In this document: in pieces, positions 17,162 through 25,441 of the stretch
How positions within the stretch are numbered: position 1 is the stretch's first letter
How the letters are laid out: every line of letters begins with the position of its first letter
Assembly: GCA_934463425.1 (NCBI GenBank)
Contig: CAKSJP010000001.1
Location: 73,262-137,261, forward strand
Reading direction: 5' to 3'
Length of the DNA: 64,000 nt
DNA from: an uncultured Ruminococcus sp.
GTDB lineage: Bacteria; Bacillota; Clostridia; Oscillospirales; Ruminococcaceae
Notes under the pieces: generated by a model
Database searches by the model: none
What the model was told of the DNA's origin: nothing
The model's input: the letters and a program-made list of their open reading frames with translations, nothing else
Translations under genes and position numbers: made by a program

Positions 17162-17182
17162 GAGAGAAGAGGCAGAGCAAAA

Positions 17183-17809
17183 ATGAAAAATATTGTTGTG
17201 CTGGTTTCCGGCGGCGGAACCAATCTCCAGGCGCTGATCGATGCGCAGAAGAGCGGACGCATCACAAACGGCAGGATCACCTGCGTGATCTCGTCGAATC
17301 CGGATGCTTATGCCCTGACTCGTGCCAAGGAAAACGGCATCGGTACGCGTGTGATCGTGCCGAAGAGTTTTCCGTCCCGTGAAGTGTATCATAAGGCACT
17401 TCTGGAGGCATTGTTCCAGGAATATGCGGATCTCATTGTATTGGCCGGCTTTATGACAATTCTGGATGAAAGCATTATCCGGGCGTATCATAATCAGATC
17501 ATCAATGTGCATCCGTCCCTCATTCCGTCTTTCTGCGGCAATGGTTTCTATGGACTGCATGTCCATGAAGCGGCTTTGGAACGCGGCGTAAAGTACACAG
17601 GAGCAACGGTGCATTTTGTCAACGAAGTGGCAGACGATGGGCCGATCATTCTGCAGCAGCCTGTCCCGGTGCTGCCGGGAGATACCCCGAAGATCTTGCA
17701 GGAACGCGTCATGGAACAGGCAGAATGGAAAATTCTGCCCCAGGCAGTGGATCTGTTCTGTAATGATCGCCTGGAGGTCAGAGGAAGAACCGTTTTGATC
17801 AAAGAGTAA
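17183..17809 (+). CDS. purN: Phosphoribosylglycinamide formyltransferase (GAR transformylase)
   Basis: Transfers a formyl group from 10-formyltetrahydrofolate to GAR. The 208-residue protein has the N-terminal VLVSGGGTNLQALID strand-loop for the phosphate, LAGFMTIL, NVHPSLIPSF with the catalytic Asn-His pair, and GATVHFVNEVADDGPII with the catalytic Asp. This is the folate-dependent form, so the formate-dependent PurT is not needed. AGAGGCAG precedes the ATG. Confidence 0.95.
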   Translation: MKNIVVLVSGGGTNLQALIDAQKSGRITNGRITCVISSNPDAYALTRAKENGIGTRVIVPKSFPSREVYHKALLEALFQEYADLIVLAGFMTILDESIIRAYHNQIINVHPSLIPSFCGNGFYGLHVHEAALERGVKYTGATVHFVNEVADDGPIILQQPVPVLPGDTPKILQERVMEQAEWKILPQAVDLFCNDRLEVRGRTVLIKE

Positions 17810-17864
17810 CGGCAGTATTGCCGAAAGAAATGCGGAACATATCCGCTAAAAGCAGGAGGAAGCT

Positions 17865-18578
17865 ATGAAAATCGCATCATTGCAGCAGGAACTGCAGCAA
17901 AATTCTTATCCGGGCAGAGGCATTGTACTGGGTCGCTCGGAAGATGGAAAGTATGCTGTTTCTGCATACTTCATTATGGGAAGAAGTGAAAACAGCCGTA
18001 ACCGTGTGTTCGTGGAGGACGGCGCAGGCATCCGCACTCAGGCATTCGATCCGTCTAAGATGGTAGATCCTAGCCTGATTATCTACGCGCCGGTTCGCGT
18101 TCTGGGGGATTATACTATTGTTACCAATGGCGACCAGACAGATACTGTGTATGATTTGATGCAGGCAGGGAAAACTTTTGAAGAGTCTTTGCGCACCCGG
18201 GAGTTCGAGCCGGATGCACCGAACTACACACCGCGCATTTCTGGTCTTATTGACCAGAGCAACAATGGCTTTTCCTATGCACTTTCTATTTTGAAGAGTG
18301 CAGACGGAGACCCGTCCTCCTGCCAGAGATACACTTTCTCTTATTCCAACCCTATTGCAGGAATCGGACACTTTATCCATACCTATGAGGGTGACGGCAA
18401 TCCGCTGCCGAGCTTTTCCGGTGAGCCGCAGAAAATCGCTGTTTCTGGCGATATTGATGCATTTACAGAAATGCTGTGGAGCAGCCTGAATGCTGACAAT
18501 AAGGTGTCTCTGTTTGTTCGTTACATTGACCTCAAGACGAAAAAGGCTGAAACCAGAATCGTAAACAAGAATCAGTAA
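17865..18578 (+). CDS. purO: IMP cyclohydrolase, PurO type
   Basis: Closes FAICAR to IMP, the last step of the pathway. The 237 residues match PF07826 (archaeal-type IMP cyclohydrolase): YPGRGIVLGRSEDGKYAVSAYFIMGRSENSRNRVF near the N-terminus, then NYTPRISGLI, and GIGHFIHTYEGDGNPLPSF near residue 170. This enzyme is unrelated to the N-terminal cyclohydrolase domain of bacterial PurH. The following gene holds only the AICAR transformylase part, so the two final steps are split between separate polypeptides. AGGAGGAAGCT precedes the ATG. Confidence 0.92.
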   Translation: MKIASLQQELQQNSYPGRGIVLGRSEDGKYAVSAYFIMGRSENSRNRVFVEDGAGIRTQAFDPSKMVDPSLIIYAPVRVLGDYTIVTNGDQTDTVYDLMQAGKTFEESLRTREFEPDAPNYTPRISGLIDQSNNGFSYALSILKSADGDPSSCQRYTFSYSNPIAGIGHFIHTYEGDGNPLPSFSGEPQKIAVSGDIDAFTEMLWSSLNADNKVSLFVRYIDLKTKKAETRIVNKNQ

Positions 18579-18591
18579 GGAGGTACTTCCC

Positions 18592-19773
18592 ATGGCAAAT
18601 GAAATGCAGTTAAAATACGGCTGTAATCCGAATCAGAAACCTTCCCGGATCTATATGGAGGACGGCAGTGACCTGCCGATCACTGTATTGAACGGCAAAC
18701 CAGGTTATATCAATTTGTTGGATGCCTTCAATGGCTGGCAGCTGGTATCCGAGCTGAAAGAAGCTACCGGCATGTGTGCTGCGACTTCTTTCAAGCACGT
18801 TTCTCCGGCAGGCGCAGCGGTAGGTGCACCGTTGTCGGATACGCTGAAAAAGATCTATTTCGTTGATGATCTGGGGGAATTGTCTCCGCTGGCATGCGCA
18901 TATGCAAGAGCCAGAGGTGCAGACCGCATGTCCTCTTACGGCGATTTTATTGCGCTGTCGGATGTCTGCGATGTACCGACCGCCAAGATGATCCAGCGTG
19001 AAGTTTCTGACGGTATCATTGCGCCGGGATACGAGCCGGAAGCACTGGAGATCCTCAAGTCCAAGCGCAAAGGCACTTATAACATTATCCAGATCGATCC
19101 GGCATATCGTCCGGCTGACCTGGAACGGAAACAGGTATTCGGCGTCACATTTGAACAGGGTCACAACTTCCTCAAGATTGACGAAGAGATGCTGTCCAAT
19201 GTGGTAACTGACAACAAGGACATTCCGGAAAAGTATAAGAGAGATCTCATGATTTCCCTGATTACGCTGAAATATACACAGTCCAATTCCGTATGCTATG
19301 TCAAGGATGGTCAGGCAATCGGTATCGGTGCAGGACAGCAGTCCCGTATCCACTGTACACGTCTTGCCGGCAATAAGGCGGATATCTGGTGGCTGCGTCA
19401 GCATCTCAAGGTTATGGGTCTGCAGTTTGTAGACGGTATTCGCCGCCCGGATCGCGACAATGCCATTGATGTATACATTTCTGATGAGTATATGGATGTT
19501 CTGGCGGACGGCGTATGGCAGAATACCTTCAAGGTAAAGCCGGAAGTCTTTACAAAGGAAGAACAGAAGGCATGGCTGGCACAGAATACAGAGGTTTGCC
19601 TCGGTTCTGACGCATTCTTCCCCTTTGGCGATAACATTGAGCGCGCACACAAGAGCGGCGTACAGTATATCGCTGAGCCGGGCGGTTCTATTCGGGATGA
19701 TCATGTTATTGCAACCTGCAACAAGTATAATATGGCATTGGCATTCACAGGCATCCGTCTGTTCCATCACTGA
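18592..19773 (+). CDS. AICAR transformylase (stand-alone PurH C-terminal-like enzyme)
   Basis: Formylates AICAR to FAICAR with 10-formyltetrahydrofolate. The 393 residues begin directly with the transformylase fold, MQLKYGCNPNQKPSRIY, and show SFKHVSPAGAAV, which holds the catalytic Lys-His pair, SYGDFIALSD, YTQSNSVCY, IGAGQQSRIHCTRLAG and DAFFPFGDNIE. The MGS-like IMP cyclohydrolase domain found in typical bifunctional PurH is missing. The upstream PurO gene supplies that activity, 13 bases away. AAGGAGG precedes the ATG. Confidence 0.92.
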   Translation: MANEMQLKYGCNPNQKPSRIYMEDGSDLPITVLNGKPGYINLLDAFNGWQLVSELKEATGMCAATSFKHVSPAGAAVGAPLSDTLKKIYFVDDLGELSPLACAYARARGADRMSSYGDFIALSDVCDVPTAKMIQREVSDGIIAPGYEPEALEILKSKRKGTYNIIQIDPAYRPADLERKQVFGVTFEQGHNFLKIDEEMLSNVVTDNKDIPEKYKRDLMISLITLKYTQSNSVCYVKDGQAIGIGAGQQSRIHCTRLAGNKADIWWLRQHLKVMGLQFVDGIRRPDRDNAIDVYISDEYMDVLADGVWQNTFKVKPEVFTKEEQKAWLAQNTEVCLGSDAFFPFGDNIERAHKSGVQYIAEPGGSIRDDHVIATCNKYNMALAFTGIRLFHH

Positions 19774-19791
19774 TCCGGGAGGAAAGACAGC

Positions 19792-21072
19792 ATGAAGATT
19801 TTAGTTGTAGGCGGCGGCGGAAGAGAACACGCCATCGTCATGAAACTGGCAGAAAGCCCGAAGGTCGATGCGCTGTACTGTGCACCGGGCAACGGCGGTA
19901 TTGCGAAGTATGCCAAGTGCTTTCCGGTAAAGGCAACGGATATTGACGGCATGGTAAAGCTGGCAAAGGAACTGGCAGTGGATCTGGTCTTTGTTGCACC
20001 GGATGATCCGTTGGTTCTGGGTATGGCAGATGCGATGCAGGCAGAAGGCTTTATGACATTCGGCCCGAACAAAAAGGCTGCAATTCTGGAGGGCAGCAAG
20101 GTATTCTCCAAGGATCTGATGCAGAAGTATCATATTCCGACTGCGGAATACCGTGTGTTCAACGATCCGAAGGCAGCAGAAGCTTATCTGAAAGAAAAGA
20201 ATGTGTATCCCACTGTCATTAAGGCAGATGGACTGGCATTGGGCAAGGGCGTTGTTATTGCGCAGAATGAACAGGAAGCGTTCGATGCCATTGCCTCTAT
20301 CATGGAGGACAAGATTTTCGGGGAGAGCGGTTCTCAGATCGTTATCGAAGAGTTCCTGACCGGCCCGGAAGTATCTGTCCTCAGCTTTACAGACGGCAAG
20401 ACCGTAAAGCCAATGGTCTCCTCCATGGATCATAAGCGTGCATTGGACGGCGACCAGGGTCTGAATACCGGCGGCATGGGCACAGTTGCACCGAATCCGT
20501 ATTATACACCGGAAGTAGCACAGCAGTGCATGGATACCATTTTCCTGCCCACCATTCGTGCCATGCAGGAAGAGGGCAGACCGTTTACCGGCTGTCTGTA
20601 TTTCGGCTTGATGCTGACACCCAAGGGTCCGAAAGTAATCGAGTATAACTGCCGCTTCGGCGATCCGGAGACACAGGTAGTTCTGCCGTTGCTGGAGACC
20701 GACCTGGTAGATATTATGCTGGCGATCTGGAATGGTACATTGGATCAGCTGGATATTCAGTGGAAGAGCGGCTGTGCGGCCTGTGTCGTAATGGCAAGCG
20801 GCGGTTATCCGAAGAAATATACCACCGGTCTGCCGATTTCCGGTCTGGATGAAAATGGTCAGACTGCAAACTGCTTTGTTTACCACGCAGGCACAAAGCT
20901 GGATGGGGAGACATTCCTGACGGCGGGCGGCCGTGTGCTCGGCGTTACTGCAACTGCTGAGACATTGCCGGATGCACTGGAAACTGCTTATGCAGGCGTA
21001 AAGACCATTTCTTTCGAGAATGCACATTATCGAAATGATATCGGACAGCGTGCACTGAAAGCACTGTCGTAA
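19792..21072 (+). CDS. purD: Phosphoribosylamine-glycine ligase (GAR synthetase)
   Basis: Joins phosphoribosylamine, the PurF product, to glycine with ATP. The 426 residues form an ATP-grasp enzyme: MKILVVGGGGREHAI at the N-terminus, VFVAPDDPL, FSKDLMQKY, VIKADGLALGKGVVIA (ATP loop), DHKRALDGDQGLNTGGMG, and YNCRFGDPETQVVLP with the metal-binding residues. It is the last gene of the purine operon. GGGAGGAAAGAC precedes the ATG. A 6-bp hairpin (TGCCTG/CAGGCA, 21085-21100) without a T-tract follows the stop. Confidence 0.97.
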   Translation: MKILVVGGGGREHAIVMKLAESPKVDALYCAPGNGGIAKYAKCFPVKATDIDGMVKLAKELAVDLVFVAPDDPLVLGMADAMQAEGFMTFGPNKKAAILEGSKVFSKDLMQKYHIPTAEYRVFNDPKAAEAYLKEKNVYPTVIKADGLALGKGVVIAQNEQEAFDAIASIMEDKIFGESGSQIVIEEFLTGPEVSVLSFTDGKTVKPMVSSMDHKRALDGDQGLNTGGMGTVAPNPYYTPEVAQQCMDTIFLPTIRAMQEEGRPFTGCLYFGLMLTPKGPKVIEYNCRFGDPETQVVLPLLETDLVDIMLAIWNGTLDQLDIQWKSGCAACVVMASGGYPKKYTTGLPISGLDENGQTANCFVYHAGTKLDGETFLTAGGRVLGVTATAETLPDALETAYAGVKTISFENAHYRNDIGQRALKALS

Positions 21073-21121
21073 TTGCAATAAAATTGCCTGGAATCAGGCA
21101 CCGACACCCGGAGGCGTTGTT

Positions 21122-22954
21122 ATGAATTGTCGTTTACCTGTACTGAGGGAAAAAACCGCAAAGCTTACAACATCTCCGGGTGTTTATTTGATGAAAAATC
21201 AGAAGTCTGAGATCATCTATGTCGGAAAGGCAAAGAATCTGAAAAATCGTGTGACAAGTTATTTTCGGGAATCTGCTGACCACACACCTAAAGTAGCGAG
21301 TATGGTAGAGCATGTGTATGATTACGATTTTATTGTCACCGACTCGGAATATGAAGCTCTTGTGCTGGAATGCAGTCTGATCAAGCAGCATCAGCCGAAA
21401 TACAACATTTTGTTGAAGGATGACAAGGGCTACACCTATCTCTGTTTTTCCCATGAGCCGTATCCCAGACTGACAGTGGAGAAGAATAAGAAAAAAGCCG
21501 GTGATTATCTCGGGCCGTATATGAGCGGTTATGTGGCGCGAGAAACCGCACGAGAGACCAATCGGGCGTTTCGCCTGCCAACATGTCATAAGCAATTTCC
21601 GGAGGATTTCAAGAAAACGCGCCCGTGTCTGAATTATCATATCAAACAATGTATGGGCGTGTGCCGCGGCTGTGTTTCTCAATCAGATTATGCTGAAATA
21701 ATTCGCCAGGCAAAAGAGTATATCCAGATGGGGAGCACCGATTCCGTCAAGCGAATGCAGGCAGAGATGGAAAAAGCTGCGGAGGAACTGGATTTTGAAC
21801 GGGCTGCTATGTATCGTGATCGGATCGCAGCCGTGACAAAGGCAGGGGAGACGCAGAAAATCATGGATGCTGCACTGGAAGAAGCAGATATTATCGCCAT
21901 GGCAGAACATGGCGGAACACAGTGTGTTTCTATTCTGCGCTACCGGGGCAGGAGACTGTTCGATAAAGAAACTTTCTTTTTCCAGGAAAATGCGCCTCGG
22001 GAAGAGCTGATGGATTCCTATCTGACGCAGTATTATGAGCACCATCGGTCGGATATTCCGAAAAATATTGTGCTGGAATTCTCACTGCCAAATCAGGAAA
22101 TGTACGAAAAATTATTTTCTGAGTATGCGGGTGCTCGTGTTCATATCACGGTTCCGCAGCGAGGAACTCTTTGCCAGTTTGTGCAGCTTTCCCGAAACAA
22201 CGCCAATGAAGAGCTTGCGATCCGCTTTAACCGAACAGGCAGAGAGGTGCAGGCACTGGAAGAACTGGGAACTGTTTTGGGATTAGCACAGCCGCCGCAG
22301 TATATCGAAGCATACGATATCTCGAATCTGTCCTCCACCTCCATGGTATGCGGCATGGTCGTATTTGAAAACGGCAGGCCGCAGAAGAAAGCCTATAAGC
22401 GCTTTCGCATGAAAGAGCACATTACACAGGATGACTATGCCTGTATGAGAGAAGCTCTGACCCGCCGCCTGAAGCATTATATTGCTCAGGACGAATCTGG
22501 CTTTTCCCGTCTGCCGGATCTGATACTTCTGGACGGCGGACAGGGGCATGTCAATACTATTGCAGCATTACTTCGGGATTTTAACCTGCATGTACCGCTG
22601 TTTGGCATGGTAAAAGATCAGAAGCACCGGACTCGTGCAATAGCCGGCACCGGCGGAGAAATCTCATTGTCTGCCAACCGGGCTGCCTTTCATCTGCTCA
22701 CTCAGATTCAGGATGAGGTGCACCGTTACTCTGTTGCCTATATGCACAGCATTCACGCGAAATCTTCCTATCAGATGGAACTTACAAAAGTGCGCGGCAT
22801 CGGCGAGAAAAAAGCACAGAAGCTGCTACTTCGCTTTAAGACACTGGCAAATCTCAAACGGGCAACAGTGGAGGAACTGGAATCCGCAGCAGGGATCAAC
22901 CGGCAAACGGCAGAGGCGCTTTATACGGTGATCCAGGGAATGGTCAACTCATGA
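21122..22954 (+). CDS. uvrC: Excinuclease ABC subunit C
   Basis: The dual-incision nuclease of nucleotide excision repair. The 610 residues have, in order, a GIY-YIG nuclease domain (about 15-95; SPGVYLM ... IIYVGKAKNLKNRV), a Cys cluster (HIKQCMGVCRGCV near 175-185), a UVR helical pair near 205-240 that meets UvrB, the RNase H-like nuclease domain (EAYDISNLSSTSMV, LDGGQGHVNTI), and C-terminal HhH motifs (VRGIGEKKAQKLL). Length is typical. It follows purD by 49 bases, so it may be read with the purine operon, but has a good ribosome binding site of its own (CGGAGG). Confidence 0.97.
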   Translation: MNCRLPVLREKTAKLTTSPGVYLMKNQKSEIIYVGKAKNLKNRVTSYFRESADHTPKVASMVEHVYDYDFIVTDSEYEALVLECSLIKQHQPKYNILLKDDKGYTYLCFSHEPYPRLTVEKNKKKAGDYLGPYMSGYVARETARETNRAFRLPTCHKQFPEDFKKTRPCLNYHIKQCMGVCRGCVSQSDYAEIIRQAKEYIQMGSTDSVKRMQAEMEKAAEELDFERAAMYRDRIAAVTKAGETQKIMDAALEEADIIAMAEHGGTQCVSILRYRGRRLFDKETFFFQENAPREELMDSYLTQYYEHHRSDIPKNIVLEFSLPNQEMYEKLFSEYAGARVHITVPQRGTLCQFVQLSRNNANEELAIRFNRTGREVQALEELGTVLGLAQPPQYIEAYDISNLSSTSMVCGMVVFENGRPQKKAYKRFRMKEHITQDDYACMREALTRRLKHYIAQDESGFSRLPDLILLDGGQGHVNTIAALLRDFNLHVPLFGMVKDQKHRTRAIAGTGGEISLSANRAAFHLLTQIQDEVHRYSVAYMHSIHAKSSYQMELTKVRGIGEKKAQKLLLRFKTLANLKRATVEELESAAGINRQTAEALYTVIQGMVNS

Positions 22955-22992
22955 GAAACGTATCTTTTCCGAAAGAATTCTTGAAAAAAAGC

Positions 22993-23021
22993 TGGACATT
23001 TGCACGGATTCAGTGTATAAT
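22993..23021 (+). promoter_or_regulatory. Promoter of rsmD-coaD
   Basis: TGGACA (22993-22998), a 17-base spacer and TATAAT (23016-23021). The transcript has a leader of about 95 bases. Confidence 0.7.
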
Positions 23022-23123
23022 AAAAAGGTATGAATTTAAGGCATTGGTCGGATGAACTTGCAAGATGAGAAAAAACAGGCTTTTCACAGTATTTCCGAGA
23101 TGCTTTTCAAAAGGAGAATGCAT

Positions 23124-23672
23124 ATGCGTGTAATTGCCGGCAGTGCAAAAGGCAGAAAATTGAAAACACTAGAAGGAATGGATGTCCGTCCCACAACAGA
23201 CAAAGTTAAGGAAGCGATTTTCTCGGCGATCCAGTTTGATTTGCCGGGAGCTGTGGTGTTGGATCTGTTTGCCGGAAGCGGTCAGATGGGAATCGAAGCT
23301 CTGAGCCGCGGTGCAGCCGGTGCAGTGTTTGTGGATAATTCTCCACGTTCTCTCCGGATGACTCAGGAAAATCTGGAATCTGTACAGCTGGCAGATCAGG
23401 CACAGCTGCATCAGATGGAAGCACAGTCCTTTTTACAAACTGCCGGGATGCAATTTGACATTGCTATTCTGGATCCGCCATACCATAAGGGAATTCTGAA
23501 ACAACTTCTGCCGCTTCTGTCAAAATGTATGCGAACAGATGGCATCGTCATCTGCGAACATGAAACAGGCTTGGAAATGCCGGAAACAGTAGCAGAATTG
23601 GTGCAGAAAAAGCAAAAAAAATACGGCGCAATTACCGTGACGACATATGTATGCAGAAGGGATGAAGCGTAA
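23124..23672 (+). CDS. rsmD: 16S rRNA (guanine-N2)-methyltransferase RsmD
   Basis: Predicted to methylate G966 of 16S rRNA. The start MRVIAGSAKGRKL is set at 23124, seven bases after AGGAG; an ATG at 23118 is too close to that site. The 182 residues show TTDKVKEAIFSAI, VLDLFAGSGQMGIEALSRGA (SAM-binding motif I), FVDNSPRSL, and ILDPPYHKG, the DPPY-type catalytic motif IV. One base separates its stop from the coaD start, the usual rsmD-coaD pairing of Firmicutes. Confidence 0.93.
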   Translation: MRVIAGSAKGRKLKTLEGMDVRPTTDKVKEAIFSAIQFDLPGAVVLDLFAGSGQMGIEALSRGAAGAVFVDNSPRSLRMTQENLESVQLADQAQLHQMEAQSFLQTAGMQFDIAILDPPYHKGILKQLLPLLSKCMRTDGIVICEHETGLEMPETVAELVQKKQKKYGAITVTTYVCRRDEA

Positions 23673-23673
23673 T

Positions 23674-24171
23674 ATGGAGCGAATTGCAGTTTGTCCAGGC
23701 AGTTTTGATCCTGTTACAGTGGGACATTTGGATATTATTACACGGGCATCGAAGCTGTTTGATCAGGTGATCGTTCTGGTGTCAAAAAACATCATGAAAA
23801 ACAATGCCTGTTTTTCTCCGCAGGAGCGAAAGGATATGATTCTCTGCGTGACCAGAGATCTTCCTAATGTAACGGTAGATATTTCAGATGGACTTCTGGC
23901 GAATTATGTAAAGGATGCCGGTGCTACGGCAATTGTAAAAGGACTTCGCGCAGTCAGCGATTTTGAGTACGAATTTCAAATGGCATTGGCGAACCGAAAG
24001 CTTTATGCAGGTGCCGAAACCGTTTTTTTGACGACAACCTCTGAGAACATGTATTTAAGTTCTAGTGTGGTCAAACAGATCGCAGCGTTTGGCGGAGATA
24101 TCAGCCATTTTGTTCCGCCTGAAATTTTAGATATGATTGTGAATCGATTGGTAAAGGAGAAGCTGTCATGA
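23674..24171 (+). CDS. coaD: Phosphopantetheine adenylyltransferase
   Basis: Adenylates 4'-phosphopantetheine in coenzyme A synthesis. I set the start at MERIAVCPGSFDP, where the family begins; two in-frame ATGs upstream lie inside or against the AAGGGA site. The 165 residues contain PGSFDPVTVGHLDII, the nucleotidyltransferase T/HxGH motif, GLRAVSDFEYEFQMA (substrate loop), and TTSENMYLSSSVVKQIA (the SSS-type motif). Its stop overlaps the next start by four bases (ATGA). Confidence 0.95.
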   Translation: MERIAVCPGSFDPVTVGHLDIITRASKLFDQVIVLVSKNIMKNNACFSPQERKDMILCVTRDLPNVTVDISDGLLANYVKDAGATAIVKGLRAVSDFEYEFQMALANRKLYAGAETVFLTTTSENMYLSSSVVKQIAAFGGDISHFVPPEILDMIVNRLVKEKLS

Positions 24172-24620
24172 ACATAGAAGAAATTTTGGATGATATGGAT
24201 GATTTGCTGGATCGCTCCCGCCCGATTCCGTTTGCTGCGCACAAGGCAGTGATCGATGCGGATCGAATGCGGGAATTGCTAAATTCAGCACATTTGAATA
24301 TTCCGGCAGAAATCAAGCGGGCAAAGCTCATTGATTCTGACTGTGACCGCATTATTAACGAAGCACGGCATAAGGCAGAGGCGATTATTCAGGATGCAGA
24401 AGCACGTGCAAAGCAGATGCTGTCTGAACAGACAATTTTGCAGGAGGCAAAAAAACGAGCTTTGGATATGCTGACAAAAGCTCAGAACGGCTCAAACGAT
24501 ATCAAGGATGCTGCCGAGAAATATGTTAATCATTTACTCAATGATGCACAGGATTATTTTCAGAATGGATTGCAGGAGATTCAGCAAACAAAAAATAAGA
24601 TTGATAGCCTGAAAAAATAA
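24168..24620 (+). CDS. Coiled-coil protein, ATP-synthase-subunit-like
   Basis: The 150-residue protein has no membrane segment and is almost wholly helical. Residues about 50-110 are an Ala/Glu/Lys/Arg-rich coiled coil (HKAEAIIQDAEARAKQML) like the stalk subunits of ATP synthases and DivIVA-type proteins. The N-terminus MNIEEILDDMDDLLDRS is acidic and followed by a conserved-looking RPIPFAAHKAVIDADRMRELL. Genes of this kind follow coaD in many Clostridia and are loosely called ATPase, but no nucleotide-binding motif is present. Translational coupling to coaD (4-base overlap) fits that synteny. The function is unknown. Confidence 0.75.
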   Translation: MNIEEILDDMDDLLDRSRPIPFAAHKAVIDADRMRELLNSAHLNIPAEIKRAKLIDSDCDRIINEARHKAEAIIQDAEARAKQMLSEQTILQEAKKRALDMLTKAQNGSNDIKDAAEKYVNHLLNDAQDYFQNGLQEIQQTKNKIDSLKK

Positions 24621-24663
24621 GAAAGTGAAGTTCTGACGGAAAATTTATAAATCAGATAACAAT

Positions 24664-24691
24664 TCGACATATTTTTTTGCTATACTATAAA
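24664..24691 (+). promoter_or_regulatory. Promoter of the Lrp/AsnC gene
   Basis: TCGACA (24664-24669) and TATAAA (24686-24691) are 16 bases apart. An overlapping extended TGCTATACT ending at 24686 is an alternative -10. Confidence 0.45.
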
Positions 24692-24720
24692 AATAGAAAA
24701 AGGCGAAGCAGAGTGCATAG

Positions 24721-24787
24721 GCGTTTGTTTCATACCTGAAAGCAGTAAATGAAAAATGTGAAACTGACCTTGATACCTCATAAACGC
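24721..24787 (+). promoter_or_regulatory. Structured leader of the Lrp/AsnC gene
   Basis: Arms GCGTTT (24721-24726) with AAACGC (24782-24787) and GTTTCA (24727-24732) with TGAAAC (24759-24764) can stack into one long hairpin with a 17-base bulge on the 3' side. It lies 30 bases before the start and has no T-tract. Confidence 0.35.
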
Positions 24788-24817
24788 TTTGGCTGAAAGA
24801 AAGGTTGCGATACGTTC

Positions 24818-25261
24818 ATGGATAAAATCGATGCCATGTTGATTACATTATTACAGGAAAATGCCAGAGCGCCGCTGAAGCTCCTTGCGTCTAAAGTATT
24901 TCTGTCTGCTCCGGCTGTGTCTTCCCGAATCGATAAACTAGAAAAGCAGGGGATCATTCTGGGTTATAACACTGTTATAGATCGGCAGAAGCTGGGATAT
25001 CATATTACTGCTTTTATTAATCTGGAATTGTCTGCAGATCAAAAATCGGAATTTTATCCGTTTATCAGCAGTTGCCCAAATGTTTTGGAGTGCAACTGTA
25101 TTACCGGCGTATATTCCATGCTGATCAAGGTAGCGTTTCCGTCTACACAGGAGTTGGACACATTTATTGGAAAGATCCAGCGCTTTGGAAACACCTCCAC
25201 ACAAATCGTGTTCTCGACACCGGTGCCGCACCGCGAAATTATTGTAGAACCAAACACTTGA
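24818..25261 (+). CDS. Lrp/AsnC family transcriptional regulator
   Basis: The 147 residues show the family layout: a winged helix-turn-helix at about 2-60 (LLQENARAPLKLLASKVFLSAPAVSSRIDKLEKQGIILGY) and an AsnC/RAM ligand-binding domain at about 65-140 (ITAFINLELS ... ECNCITGVYSMLIKVAF). Such proteins form octamers and respond to amino acids. A single-gene unit with its own promoter, structured leader and terminator, so the target cannot be read from neighbours. GAAAGAAAGG lies upstream of the ATG. Confidence 0.92.
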   Translation: MDKIDAMLITLLQENARAPLKLLASKVFLSAPAVSSRIDKLEKQGIILGYNTVIDRQKLGYHITAFINLELSADQKSEFYPFISSCPNVLECNCITGVYSMLIKVAFPSTQELDTFIGKIQRFGNTSTQIVFSTPVPHREIIVEPNT

Positions 25262-25289
25262 GTTTAGAACAGCACAATTGATAAAATGG

Positions 25290-25319
25290 CCGCATTGTGA
25301 AGCACAGTGCGGTTTTTTT
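25290..25319 (+). terminator. Terminator of the Lrp/AsnC gene
   Basis: CCGCATTGTG pairs with CACAGTGCGG (one T-G wobble) around a 3-base loop and is followed by TTTTTTT. Confidence 0.9.
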
Positions 25320-25330
25320 GTGCCATAAAA

Positions 25331-25359
25331 TTGACTTTTCCCAGCTGAACTGGTATAAT
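25331..25359 (+). promoter_or_regulatory. Promoter of addB-addA-rsmA
   Basis: TTGACT (25331-25336), a 17-base spacer and an extended TGGTATAAT ending at 25359, with a leader of about 75 bases. Confidence 0.8.
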
Positions 25360-25441
25360 AGGAGAAAAGACGTTGCCGTATGAAGCATGACTGTTGGCTT
25401 TTATGAGATTGCTTTTGATTTGACAAGGAGGTGCAGAGTAA

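Noticed and set aside
16103..17614. 503-codon minus-strand frame across purM-purN
   Set aside because: Antisense shadow of two certain purine genes, with no recognisable domain.
18610..21078. Minus-strand frames of 386 and 425 codons over AICARFT and purD
   Set aside because: Shadows of conserved genes on the plus strand; no motif and no initiation signal.
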